From: Pezizomycotina sp. ARF18
Lineage: Eukaryota > Ascomycota
Length of the DNA: 64,000 nucleotides
NCBI GenBank assembly: GCA_002224055.1
Contig: AZLU01000221.1
Span: forward strand, 1 to 64,000
Direction of reading: 5' to 3'
The position numbers were made by a program, and so were the translations under genes. The notes below the pieces were generated by a model. The model was not told the DNA's origin and searched no databases. It was given only the letters and a program-made list of their open reading frames with translations. Shown here piece by piece: positions 24,326 through 36,124 of this stretch (position 1 is its first letter; each line of letters starts with the position of its first letter).

Positions 24326-25206
24326 TCGTACTTTTATCGTTGTCTTTCGAAGACGATGCTTTGCCCTTAATACCTGAGACAATTCCTTCAAGACAAAGTC
24401 GCCTAGGTTCAAAGATACTTTGTCGTTACGGGGAGGGGCAGTTGAGAGGTATCGTCGATCATGGAGCGGCGACTCCGTTTATATACACATATGTCAGGAT
24501 ACGAGGACGGTGCCTGGAAACAAAGATCCCCCGCCACAAATAACGAGTAATCCAAGTGTAATTCCGAGAACCGCTTGAATGAATCAGTAACTGAGGTGCG
24601 GGACAAGCTTCCCCATTGTGATGCGGTTGAATTGCTTGATTAGGCTCGCTATTGCACATATACTTTGCCGGGTAGCTACTTCAAAACCTCGTCGAGCACG
24701 TTGAGCAGCCTCGGGCTAATAACACCCGAAAGCTTCCTAGCACATCGGACCATTTTTAATTCCACTAACCCGTTCACCGAGACGGACGCAGTCTCGGATA
24801 GAAACAGCCTTGAGTGATCCTCTGAAAGCCCAGTTCTTGGTGAATACATCATGTCTATTGAGTTTTCACACCGTGCAAGTTCATGTTTGATGGAATGCTT
24901 GTTATTATACCGCCGTGTTGCGGGGGAATCAAATTAAAGTTTCGTTATACGTTCGAAAACATAATGGCCAGCCATTAGTATTCCGATATATCGAAAAGAA
25001 ACGCCGTTCTTTAGATATGGAACCACTTTGGGGAAAAAAGGGGGTATCCTCCTCGCGAGGGTGCAAAAGCTGAAGGCAAACTTGGAGAGGAATGAAAAGA
25101 ACAAACGCCAACTTATCACAGCGCGAAAATAGAGCATTAAAAGCGCACGCAAAACTAAGGTGAAAAAGTCGAAAAGAATGTGTACATGTCATTAAGAACT
25201 TGTAGT
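24326..25206. other. Intergenic, no gene seen
   Basis: Promoter side of the dehydrogenase and 3' flank of the Golgi pH regulator. A TATA-like TTTATATAC motif lies near 24478-24486 on the plus strand. Short frames on both strands carry no motif. Confidence 0.45.
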
Positions 25207-27007
25207 TCAACTCCTCTTTTCGCCTCTTTCCAGAAGGTCGTCATCGAGGTCGGCCTCCCAAACATCTCTATACTTCCGAACAATGAGGAGACAAATCAAA
25301 GTAATACCCTAAATATCATCCTTAAATTAATATCCTCAAAGCGAAACCGTAGCATGCAAAAGACAAGGACGGAAGACTTACAGCTCCGCTTATATAAACG
25401 GTGTCGAACAGGCGATCAATCCAGGTAACATCAACTAGAACACCGAGGGTCTTGCCTAACACGCTTCCCATATCCTTCGGCAAGCTGTTCCTGAGTAGGA
25501 CAGCGCTGCTGACGATGAAAGTGGCCGTCAACTGGCTTACGGCGAGAGCAAGACAACATGGCCCCAAACGCTGGGAGCAGCTTTTGTTAACATCGAGAAT
25601 GTCGTGATGGAAGCATTTATAGAACCAACGATTATAAAGCCCGAGAAGGCGAAACCGATGTACCTCGACCATGCTTCACGGTCAATTTGGGGATTCCGGG
25701 CCGCGAAGAGGGCTAGGATGTTGCTAATTGGGTCGGATTGAGAAAATGTGTTGTTCGAGGAAGAGAGCCTGAAAGGCAACCTGACCAGTAATGTGGATCC
25801 TAATCGGTAAACGCAGTATATGGAGAATGCAAACTGCACGAAAAGTACACTCTTCCGGCGGACGTTTGAGCGAGCCTTTGGTCGTTCCACCTAGCCGACA
25901 GAGAGTCTAGGTCTTTAGAAAGCGAATTGAACATTGTCTCCAAGCCAGAAACCTCCATGCGGAGGCCGGAAGCTTCCTGCATGTCTGCGTCCCCTCTGAT
26001 GGAGCTGAACATCTTCTTCACGAATCCTTCCTGGGGAGACTTCTCCTGATCTTCTTTTCCAGTAGGCGCAACTTGCTCCTCTTCGATTCTAGGGCGGACT
26101 TTGCCGAGTCTAGCCTCCTTGAACTCGATGTAGGTCGGCTTCGGTCACTGGTCGGCGTTTGGCGATGAAGGAGTGCCAGATGGCTGAAATCGAACCGAAT
26201 CCAAGAGTAAAGCCATCAACTATCTTCAAGTTAATATAAATTGCATACGTCATAATCTATAAAATTTAAATGTACGGTATGTATTAAAACTTACGATAAC
26301 GCCGATAACACCTATCCGGGAGAGGCATTCATCGCTCAGCCCTTTCGCTTTTTCGGGCACCGACTGCTCCGGTAAAATTACGTCCGCCATCGACGGGATC
26401 GGAACGTGGTCCCCGACCTTGTAGAAAACCATATCCAGCACGAGAAGAACAGGAGCTCGATCATGACTATCCACTTCCAACTCCTCAGGAGCCTGCTAAA
26501 CCTGCCCGCCTTAGCAACCGATGCCTGCTCCTCGCTTCCCTTTCCCTTCACGACCAGGTGAATCGCCAGCAGCGGAGTTATAATGATCAGAAGCAGTAGG
26601 AGCAAGTCGATGATCCACCCGAACCAAGCACCTCGCGTCTTGCGGTTCCCCAATCCGATATTTCGCAGAGGATCAGCTGAGCCAGTACTCCAGCCGCAGC
26701 CAAGGTCACCGTAAACACGCCGCAGCCACTCGCTGGTAGACGCTCCTTGAGCTGTACTGAGCATACCCGCAGAACAAGAACGCAGTGTACTTGAGTGGCT
26801 AGCCGACAGCTGCTTCGCGTGCCGAAGGCTATTGGCGTTGCTGAGGAAAGGAATAATCTCCGGGTGGAGAGGGCAGCAATGGGCGATGAACGTCACGATG
26901 AATGGTAAGCGAAGACAGGAGTGTGACATTTTCGACGAGGGTAGCTCGTTTGCAGGCGTCGTCATCGCAGATGCCGGCCCAGAGGGTGCAGCGTCGAAGG
27001 GGTTCAT
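25207..27007 (-). CDS. Golgi pH regulator / ABA-receptor-like (GPHR/GTG) membrane protein
   Basis: A polytopic protein of the GPHR family, anion channels of Golgi membranes also compared with plant GTG abscisic-acid receptors. From the ATG at 27007 come a Pro/Ser-rich start, LPFIVTFIAHCC, a TM segment GWIIDLLLLLLIIITPLLAI, WIVMIELLFFSCWIW, and KGLSDECLSRIGVIGV, which is highly typical of the family. The cytosolic loop follows with FVKKMFSSIRGDADMQEASG and EVSGLETMFNSLSKDL, then FAFSIYCVYRLGSTLL, AWSRYIGFAFSGFIIVGSIN and LLRNSLPKDMGSVLG. It ends GITLICLLIVRKYRDVWEAD and LERGEKRS with a stop at 25207-25209. Introns lie near 26220-26295, 25377-25400 and others. Several frame changes are needed. 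The length, about 530 residues, is normal. Confidence 0.87.
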
Positions 27008-27892
27008 GCTTCCAGGGCACGATTCTGAGGAAGGTCGAAACGAGTGGTAGAAAGATTGAGAGTAGAATGAATGGAGATTGTAAAATGAAGAAAAGAAATG
27101 AGAAAAATCAAGTAGCCACGAGCTCGGGCGGTGGGGAACGAGATGGCAATCTTTATAAAAACAAAAGGGAGGAGGAGGAGGAGGGGAGGAGAGATTGAGC
27201 CATTCAAAAAGGCCCGTTATTTTGTACTTAAATACTTTAAAAAGGGAAAGGGACCACCGGGGAGATCGATAGATAAAACCTGGATATTAAGGAAGTATAT
27301 TAATTATGATTTAAATATATCCGGAATCTACTATATTTATTAAACCAGGCTATATGCTAGTATAAATACTAGTAGTAATACTACTATCTGGATATCCGGA
27401 TCAATTATCGTTGAAGATAAAATAGGCTTTTTTAAAAGGGGGAAGAGGAGAGAGTTGGGAAGAAAAAAGCGAGAGACAAGAAAAGAGACAGGAGACAAGA
27501 GACCAGAAGAATAGGAGGAAGAAGAAGAAGAAGACACGGCTGAATTCCTCAGGGCCCAAAGGGGGGCTAAATTACATTAATCCTTAAGTGGTAATACTGG
27601 TCACGGTGTGACGTTATATAGTCATGGACCCTTCCATTTCCTCCCTTTCCCTTCCCACATCTTTTTACCTTTTCACATGACACTCGTGGCAAAATAGCGC
27701 GCGACCCGACTCATTCGTTTCTCGTCTCACCCGAACTTCGTCATCCTTCATTTTCTTTTTCTTTTCTCCCTGGGTGCTTTTCGCCATAAAGCAGCAAAAA
27801 ACATCCATCCCATTCCATCCGCCTAATCTTCTCCATTTCAACGGTCCCGATATATCGCCCAATCTCTCTCTCTCGTTGCCGTAAAACCAATA
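27008..27892. other. Divergent intergenic region between GPHR and RAD14
   Basis: It includes a very AT-rich part at about 27200-27440 with several self-complementary words (for example CTGGATATCCGG) that could be a decayed short element, and purine-rich then pyrimidine-rich stretches towards RAD14. No gene seen. Confidence 0.45.
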
Positions 27893-29213
27893 ATGGGAAT
27901 ACTCCTCTCCCGCTCCCGAAAATGCTGCGGTTCCGTCGACTCCGAATCGTCAGCAGCGACGTCGAAACCTTCACAGCAACACACTCCCGAGCAAATACGG
28001 CGAATGGTACGTCTTCGACATTCCAATCATGTACACAAAACAATCCGTATAGTGTTGTAACAAGAAAAGATCTAATAACCCGTGCGTAGGAAACGAACAG
28101 ACTCCGAGCCAAGGCCATTCGTGAACTGCGGGAAAAAGAGGCCAAGGCAGCCGCCGAGAAGAGGTCAAGGTCGTCAAGGAAACCCGGCGGGTCTGAAGAG
28201 GAAGTATGGCGAGACCGTCAAACCTACCGGCGGTGCGGGAGTAGAAAAGAAGGATGGGCCATCGTCGTCGAGAGCCTCGGGTCGATACAGGCGGCGAGAA
28301 AATTCACCAAGTAAGAAAAACCTCTTTTGGGGATCTTTGTTAAATATGTAGGTTTACGAGCTTACAATGCGAAATGAATCTTAAAAAAACAGCTTCGTCG
28401 AGTACGACTTCTCCAAGATGAACGATACCAAGGGAGGCTTCATATCCACGCAGGACGATCCGAATTCCATACTAGCACAGTCGATAGCGGAAGGTAAACC
28501 AGCGAACATGACGCTGGAAGAATGGGAGCGGCACCAGCTCAAGATGAGGCTCCTGAAAGAAAATGACGGGGCTTTTGCACCTGCTATTACACGACGAGTC
28601 AAAAGTGTTTTGACTGCGGCAGCTTCGAGTTGGACAACAAATTCCTGGAAGTCTACGGCTGCAGGGTGTGCATGAAGTGCAAGGAGAAGTTACCCGACAA
28701 GTACAGCTTGCTAACGAAGACAGAATGTCGGGAGGACTACCTGCTCACGGATCGTATGTGCTCGCGCATTCCAATGTTCTAATGCTTCAATTTTTAACTT
28801 GGATTGTTCTTAAAGCTAACTACTACGTAAAATTTAGCTGAACTCCGCGACGAGGAGCTACTGCCGAGGATGGAGCGGCCGAACCTCACAAGTCGAATTG
28901 GGCTACCATGCAGCTGTTCTTCGCTATCAAGTCGAAGAGTTCGCGTTCAAAAAGTGGGGGTCGCCGGAAGCGCTGGACGCCGATTTGAGAATCGGACGAA
29001 AGAATTTAAGCGGAGAAAGGACGCAAAGTTCAAGAAAAGGCTAGACGACCTGAAGAAGCGAACCAGGGTCGAGACGTGGAAAAGGGAAGGGAGGTTAGGA
29101 AACGCGAGGGGGAAACACGAGCACGAGTGGGGGGAGATTACGCAGACGGATGACGGTCGCCCGTAAAAAAGTGCGCAACATGCGGTATGGAGGTCGAGGA
29201 ATTAATTATATGA
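27893..29213 (+). CDS. RAD14: DNA repair protein RAD14 (XPA homolog)
   Basis: The damage-recognition and scaffold protein of nucleotide excision repair. The first exon (MGILLSRSRKCC to PEQIRRM) ends at 28006; after the intron 28007-28089 comes ETNRLRAKAIRELREKEAKA. A basic region, AARKFTK and an intron lead to FVEYDFSKMNDTKGGFI, LEEWERHQLKMRLLKEN, and the C4 zinc finger KCFDCGSFELDNK and CMKCKEKLPDKYSLLTKTEC. A further intron (about 28755-28838) precedes PELRDEELLPRMERPNP, FRYQVEEFAFKKWGSPE, a Lys/Arg-rich helix, and KCATCGMEVEELII with its stop at 29211-29213. All XPA blocks are present and in order, about 370 residues. Frame changes are needed near 28200, 28600, 28890, 28985 and 29160. Start chosen at 27893, as it is the only ATG in frame before PEQIRRM. 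Confidence 0.93.
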
Positions 29214-29916
29214 GGTGGTCGTACGCAGATATTACAAAGGCCTTTATGCATACAGACACTGCCGAGTGAGAAACAGGAACATAGCAATCTTACGAGCTTT
29301 GCGACAGGAGCATCGGCGGTATTTTTTAGATTGAACAATGATATTGTGTACAGTGACCGTATATACCGCATACAGGAACTTTATTGCCTAACATTGGATT
29401 CCTGCGCAACGTAGATGAGCAATGCAATGATGCTATGGGCCCAGGTTTCCGTACAAGTTATGTCAGATTTTTACATTCGCATGCATTGCTAGTTATCCTT
29501 ACGGTGGCTATTCATTTAAACAGGTTTGATATATGCAATTGCTCGACAAATAAGGGAAAGTGACATAAACTGTACAAAGACACAAGAACGCCGCTGCAAA
29601 GAAAATATGAACCAGACAAATTATCCAAGTGGGGGTATGGGTAAATGCAATATGAGACCCTGAAATAAAACGCCTTTTCCGAATGATATACAACTGGGTT
29701 ATGAAATGCATATATATATATTTAAAAAAAGAGGAAACGCAATGATATACTTTAATAATTAGCGGAAGACACCTATCCTCGATGAAGCAGAATCTGCCAC
29801 AAATTGGCAAGTTTTCTTCCGGCGAGAAAACAATAGTGGTGGTGAGTAAAAACTAGCGCGAAAAAAACAGGTAATGTCCATATGGACATATGCTCAGCAT
29901 CAGTAGAGATCAGCAA
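29214..29916. other. Intergenic between convergent RAD14 and the E2 gene
   Basis: AT-rich spacer holding both 3' flanks. No gene or repeat of note is seen. Confidence 0.5.
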
Positions 29917-31169
29917 TCACAGCCTCCTCAATCCTTTCCTGGACGCTCCACTTTCGCGCCGGTTTTTGCGAGCCGGTCGAAACCGACGGCCTTTGACTGT
30001 AGCGGTGCTTGTAGAAAGAGCTTTGGTATCCGAAGCCGACTGAGGATCTTTTTTTTAGGCAAAGGAGCAGAGACATCGTCAGTTTCGCGTCGACCGAAGT
30101 AAGGTCGGAGTTTTCGAGGTTAGAGCAGCAGCAGCCGTTTCTTTTTCAAAGACATTATCAAAGCTTCGCTTCTTGCTTACCGCTTCTTGAGGTCGATGGC
30201 GGCGTTGTTAGCGTGCCCTGAGGTCGTATTTCTTTGCCTTCGTCGTCGCCCGATTTCTCCTCCTTCTCGTCGCTCTGCTCTGTAACCGCTGTTTCCTTTG
30301 TGGCTGCCTGTGACTTTTTCTGCTCTTTGGAAAGAGCCTTGCGTGTTGCCGCTGAGGATTTCGATTTTCCTCCACCTTCACCTTCGCTAGCGCCTTCACG
30401 CCTCGCCCTAGCCTCCCTCGCCTCTTTGACGCGTCCTTCATTTCAGGCGGCGGAGAAGCGTGGATTTTTGTGAACAGCCTGGCTTGTTTCTCGAATGCTT
30501 TGTAATCCGTGTCCGCTAGCAGCGCAGCCTCCGCATTCAGGGCGGAGTCGGATTCGGCGAAATTAAAAGGCACCTAATTGTCTACATGGAAAAGAAATAA
30601 AAGAAAATTAGCGGATATTTCTTACTCAATATCAAGCCAAAAACCACTTTTTTTTTTTTTTTTTTCGCTTTTGCCATGTTAGAGAATTTGAAATAAAAAG
30701 CTAATTAGACAATCACGAACCGAAAGAACGTCAATCAATGTTAGTTGACTTGTCCATCCATTCTTCAGCGTGTCGACGCAAACATCGCCGTTGTTTCGTT
30801 GATGTTTGGTGAAAACACCGCGTCTTAAAGCAGGCAGTCGGCGGTTCGTTCGGGTACGTGCTCCCCAGCTTCAGCGAGACACGGAAAACGCCGTTTTCGA
30901 ACGCAGTTGCCGTAGGTCCCAGGAGGAAAACATCTACGCTCGTAATGTCTTCGTTCAACGAAGCGGAATTCGATGAGGAAGGGGAATCGAAGAAAAAGTA
31001 GTCGATGGGAGGTGAGGCGCGTAGGTTTAACTGGTCTTTGTTATTCGGCGGATCCGACTCGCTCCAGACTATAAGTTTGTGTGAATGTTAGATTAAAAAT
31101 AGTCACGCTGCATTTTGCACGAGAGAACGGGAGAGAGATGAAGGGTAAGTAAGACCAAGGACCTACCAT
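29917..31169 (-). CDS. Ubiquitin-conjugating enzyme E2, UBE2S-like
   Basis: An E2 that most resembles UBE2S, the enzyme that extends ubiquitin chains for the anaphase-promoting complex. The coding part of exon 1 seems to be only the ATG at 31167-31169, followed by an intron (about 31070-31166) and SGASRIRRITK, QLNLRASPP. The UBC fold shows LNEDITSVDVFLLGPTATAF, ENGVFRVSLKLGSTYPNEPP, CFKTRCFH(P)NI, and the active-site block NGDVCVDTLKNGWTSQLTLI with its Cys. An intron (about 30588-30702) precedes TIRCLLISPNP-SALNAEAA, DYKAFEKQARLFTKIHA. A long Lys/Glu/Ser-rich tail follows and, in the frame that reads furthest, ends SGASRKGLRRL; UBE2S also ends in a Leu-Arg-Arg-Leu type tail that binds the APC/C. 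An insertion DYFFFDSPSSSNSAS lies before beta-strand 1. Frame changes occur near 31035, 30815, 30795, 30555 and in the tail. E2 identity is sure, the subfamily likely. Confidence 0.82.
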
Positions 31170-32074
31170 TGCAAATTAGAGAAAGAATTTAAAGCTTAAG
31201 TTGATCGAACAATATATATGGGAATATAGACAAGCAGGGACTAGCGGATTGGTGATCGTGATTCCTGCTCGTTGACGGAGAGTCGTGGTTTGTTGTTGTT
31301 ACTTTTATTTTTCTTTGCGTCGTATCGAAATTTATTTATTTTCTCCGTTCAAATTTCCTTTTTGTAAAATTATTATTATTTTGAGTATTTATTATTATTT
31401 CGCGCCTGAAGTTTGAACGAGACAAAATTAGAAAAAACGCCACCAACCACCGCCAGTTTAATTCTCGGATCAGCCTACCGAGAAACCTGGGGGAGGATGG
31501 CGCAAAAATCCCGGAATACGATGCTTAAATACAGGTACTAAAGTATATATAAGTAAGCTCATAATCGTCAAGTATGATTAGCCCGACAATTCAATCTAGA
31601 TATTGTTAGCGTAAAGTATATACACATCCAGGTATAAAATCACGTTTGTTTTTCACAGATATCCTTTTTCGGTGGTAACTTATATTGCTACAGTGAGATG
31701 GAAGTTGATTCATCTGGAAGACATCGCTAGGAGCAGGACATGTTTTGCTATAGTACAATATATATAACTAATGCGGGTTGCTCTATGTTTTTAATGTGAT
31801 GAAAGACCATTGCCCGCTAAAATTCAAGAAATCTAGCTTATTAACGAGACAGAAATTATTGAAAGTAAAGGAAAGAAATAATATCAAAAAGTGAGGAGAC
31901 GGCGAGTGAGAAGATGGAGGCGAAGGGCAATATGTTGCCAGTATAACATATTGTACACAAACTATCGAGTAGTTGGGGAGAATCGAAGAGAAATTCAAGG
32001 TGAAAAAAAAAAAGGGGGGCGGGGGGGTAAGCAAAAAATTATAAAACCGTTCCGGCGTAATATACAAGATATTC

Positions 32075-32113
<39 letters not shown>

Positions 32114-32215
32114 AGTGAAATAATGTATTATTCAAGTAGATTATATAGAAAGCAATAGGAGGGAAGAGACGAGAAGTGTCTATATAGGAGCATAGAGGGA
32201 GAGAGTAAAAGAAAC
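31170..32215. other. Intergenic, AT-rich
   Basis: Promoter of the E2 gene and 3' flank of the secreted-protein gene. It has a long A tract at about 32077-32111 and a G-rich run near 32014-32028. No gene seen. Confidence 0.5.
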
Positions 32216-32862
32216 TCAAGCGAATGCTGCGACAACCATGCTCAGAAGAACCAAGGCTCCGGTCATTTCAGTTACATGAATCCTAGAACTGGCCGAATTT
32301 TGATTTTCGGTGCTTCCAAATAAGCTACCGTTGGCATCCGCGGGCTGGCCACCGTTCGGTTGAGGCGATGGCGACGAAGTAGCTCCGGCTTTCGACTCTG
32401 AATCGTTGATGGTGCATATTTCGATGTTGGAGACGGAGCCGTGGCCGTAGCGAGGACATTGTCCGCGGACTTGGTCGCCGCGAAAGCAGGATCAATAGCC
32501 AAGTCGGGCTCGCTAATGCAGAATTTGCATTCGTGCTGAAAACAAGGTGCTTTCGTTGTCGATCCTCTGCCCTCCCGAGCACATCTCGTGGACGAATGAA
32601 CCTGAAAAGACGCTTTTCAAGAGACCCTTTGGGTCGTTCGTCATCCTGCAAGTGAGGATAATGTTGCTGGCCGCCGACTTGAGATCATCCTGGCAAGAGG
32701 ATGAACATGAGCCGGCAGCTGACCGCATGATGTATCTTCGCATTGTATGCCGTCTTGCAACCGTTGACCACATCCGACTGGATCGTTTCGAGGTCGTCAA
32801 GTGAGAAGGAAGCAAGCGCCGGCGTCGCAATGGAGATGGCGATTAACGATTGGTACCGGCAT
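32216..32862 (-). CDS. Small secreted Cys-rich protein with GPI-type C-terminus
   Basis: I do not recognise the family by name. From near the ATG at 32862 the sequence reads as a signal peptide, SLIAISIATPALASFSLDDL, with likely cleavage after ALAS. The mature part has regularly spaced cysteines: VVNGCKTAYNAKI, GSCSSSCQDDLKSAASNIIL, TCRMTNDPKG, VHEMCSGG, then APCFQHECKFC. A Ser/Thr/Ala/Pro-rich stretch follows, and the end is a hydrophobic segment MTGALVLLSMVVAAFA followed directly by the stop at 32216-32218, the pattern of a GPI-anchor signal. Such proteins sit on the fungal cell surface. About 210 residues; three or four frame changes are needed (near 32855, 32735, 32550 and 32280). It could be an effector-like or wall protein; function cannot be given. 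Confidence 0.68.
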
Positions 32863-34348
32863 TTTGGAAGAGACAAGAAAAGAGAATATAAATATTTTTT
32901 GTATGTTCTGAGAATGAAGGAGGATAATTGTCGTTAAAAGGATATTTTTGAAACCCTTATAATAGGTTTGCAAGAGACGAAAGAATGTCGAAGCGAGTGA
33001 AGGTAGTCGATTTGTTTAGATTCACTACAGCCACCAGCTAGGTGAGTATCCAGGTTGGAGAGGAAAGGTAAAACCCGAAAATAAATACGAAGACAAGTCA
33101 ATGCCTTCAGAAATCGCGAGAAATGTCGGTAATTCGGTCAACCGAATATCTTCCTCCCAGATTTCTCTTGACTTCAACCTTGTGTCGAATTGATTCTTGA
33201 GTTGGATAAAGGTAACCTGGAAGGGGAAGAAAGAGAATATTTATTCTATTCTAGATGTTATGAAATGAAAAAAAAAAATAAAAAAATAAAATATGTTAAG
33301 AGAAATAAATATAAGTAGATTGTTTTTTTTTTTAATAATAAATATATGGTACTTTTCTAAGACAGGCGGCAAGTGGCAGCCCTCTAGCCTTTTGTACTAT
33401 TAAAATATCAGACTGATCCCTCGCATGATGAAAGGCGGTCAAAGCTTTGGTTTCCTTTCCTTTTTTCTTTCGTTCTTTTTTTATTTATTTATTTTTCGGA
33501 TTTCCTTTGGGTAATCACCCTGCATGATCGTTTATCTTGACAGAACGCCGCCGGTGTTTCTGCGCTTTGTGTAAAAAATAAGTATAGAGTGAGTAACGTG
33601 CGCTCCACTCCACTACGGAAGTGGGAACCCATTGTCCAACCACCCAGACCATGACATACGAGATCGTGAGGCATAATGCCAGTATCGAATTGCTTGGGAC
33701 CTGACCGAAGGAGATAAAACATACGGTTCAGGTGAGGAGGAAATGAAACACAGGGTTCGACCTATTTTATTAGTTGTCCATGTGAAAAGGAAGATCTCTG
33801 GAAATTGGATAGATGAGATGGGGAAAAAGACGAATTCCTGAAACCAGCCAAACCAAAATACTGCTCACTGCTCACTACTACTCACAAAAAAAAAAATAAT
33901 AGCAATCTTTGCTTTTCTTATTTAGTCGCTTTCTTTTCTTCCTTTACATTCTCAGAAGAAAAAAGATTGCAGAATGCCGGAATGCTGCGAAACTGCGCAC
34001 CGGCATACAGAGAAACTACTATTTTACGGCAAACTCGTCCACATCATTTTTTTTTTTTTTTTTAGATCCCCTTGAACGGTTTTTGCTCCGTTCTCATGAT
34101 ATCCGTTTGATTTTACTTCCTTTCCCACTCGTTGGTTGAAGCTGAAGATCTTCCAGAACAACTCGAAACGGCCCTCACCCAACGCCTCCGTAAAAGAGTT
34201 AGACTGTTGGCGAATGGAAGACGTAGAAAGAGGTTGATTGTCCGGCTTAGGGGTGAGTTGTTGTGAACCAATGATACGAGGGAAATTTTCTTAAAGCCCT
34301 CCTTTCGTCAAAAATTTCCAACTCGCCAGGTTCCTTGCATGATAAGTC

Positions 34349-34387
<39 letters not shown>

Positions 34388-35290
34388 CATGACCTGCACA
34401 GGGGAACAGGGCGGGCTAACAGGTATACCGCCCGGGGGGGGGGGAGTCTATGGCATTTACCTAGCAGATTTCGCACTAGATGGAACCGTGGGAGTTGTAA
34501 AGCGAAGCTACTGAGTACTTATGATTTCATTCTTTTTTGGTTGACATTGGACAGCTATCTTCTAATTTTCTAAGATACTGAAGGAGCATCGAAAAGACGA
34601 TCGCCGCTCTTCGAATTTCCGTAGATAATAGGACACTTAAATCATGAAATCATTGGGGCCAAATGCTTACCCAAATGTCCTTGCACTACTTTATCTCAGA
34701 TTCTCAGTCACTAGTCTGTTGATTTTTTATATTAGTGAATTGCGAAGTGTTCCACGTCACTTTCATTCCCTGTACATGGAAAACGTAATAAGTGCTTAAA
34801 TTCCTTGGCTTTGGATATTCAAATTATATCTAAGTGCTCTGAGCGGCTCCTTTTAACTACCTGCCGGAAGGGCAGAAGACGGCTTGTTACTTAAGTTGTT
34901 AGTACGAGCCTAAGTAGTCACTGAAGAATTGTATAAGGTTATTATTTATGTTTCCCGGCTCCTGGTTCCATGGTTCACTAGGAGGCTCTTTAACTCCTGT
35001 TATTACCAATTTATTTTATCGTCCTAGCAATCTAATAAATCTAGTAAATGAATGCTATATTCGATTCTCGGAGCCCGGAAACATCGCCAAAGCTGATGGG
35101 AAGTATATTATAGCTCGAGTTTACTGGAGGACGCGGGATTGTATAACCGTACTTATACAATATGCTTTATTAACGATGGAGAGAAAGAAAGGGGGGGGGG
35201 GGGGATAATCATTATAACGATAATCGGAATTACTTAAGTCAGTCTCTTAATCTCTACTTTGCTGTCACTGTGTGGGAAAGACACTAGAGA

Positions 35291-35340
35291 GAGTGTGTGT
35301 GTGTGAGAGAGAGATAGAGAGAGAGAGAGATAGAGAAAGA
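35291..35340. repeat. (GT)n / (GA)n microsatellite
   Basis: About 50 bases of GT units followed by GA units with occasional GATA. Simple repeat beside the dispersed repeat copy that follows. Confidence 0.85.
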
Positions 35341-35352
35341 CTTAGTGAAAGA

Positions 35353-35471
35353 AGCTGGTTGATTGAGCTAAGTAGAAGAAGAGCTGGCTAGCTAAGGAAG
35401 GAAGGCAGTGGAAAGAGACCATTTATGGTAGTAAATGCAAGGAGACAGATGCCAAGGAGGAAAAGGCTGCA
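35353..35471 (-). repeat. Dispersed repeat, copy 1 (inverted relative to copy at 61.2 kb)
   Basis: The reverse complement of this segment aligns with 61227-61340: shared words include TCCTCCTTG, CATCTG, CTCCTTG, CATTT, ATAAATGGT, AGCTAGCCAG and TTAGC/CAATCAA in the same order. The ATAAATGG word looks like a promoter TATA box, so this may be part of a decayed mobile element, family unknown. Confidence 0.65.
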
Positions 35472-36091
35472 ATATACTTTTTATTTATTTGCCATTTATT
35501 TTTTTTTCTGCAGTTTGTTACTACCTCCCTCCACTTAGAAGTTAGAAGAATTTTATAGAGCGTATCGTTTTATTTTATTTTATTTTTATTTTATTTTATT
35601 TTATTTTTTTTTTTTTTAAAAAAAGCTATCGATACATCATCATCACCATCATCATCATCGCTAGTAAATACCTACTTAAGGTATAACTTAGTATATGCCG
35701 AGAATTGTTTGGTTTCCTGTTTTTTTTTTTTTTTTTTTTTCAGTACTTTTGTTTCTTTTCCTTTCTTTATCCGTTTATCTTTTTTCTTTCCTTTCCTCTT
35801 TCGCTCTCCTGTATACTCTCCCCTATTTTCTCCAAGTCCCGAGGGGGCTCGGGGTTCGCTTTCACTAACCATCACACAAACCTCAAACCAGCCTGCAACA
35901 CGAGATCGACTGTCTGATATAAGTATCTACCATACACAAGTATATAAATAATCTTCCTATCTAAACGACTACGAATACCGTGAAAGCCACAAAGCGGCAA
36001 ATAGCCTCATAAGGAATAAAAAAGAAAGCGGACCTCAAGGCCTCCGGGTGAGCATACGTATCTGAAAGTGTGGAATACTCTGTAGACAGTA

Positions 36092-36124
<33 letters not shown>

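Noticed and set aside
34948-35208. Plus-strand frame of 86 codons ending in a G run
   Set aside because: No motif; lies in a repeat-rich stretch and begins without promoter features.
35637-35662. Short CAT/ATC repeat considered as a CRISPR-like or His-tag coding array
   Set aside because: Plain trinucleotide microsatellite without spacers or an open frame.
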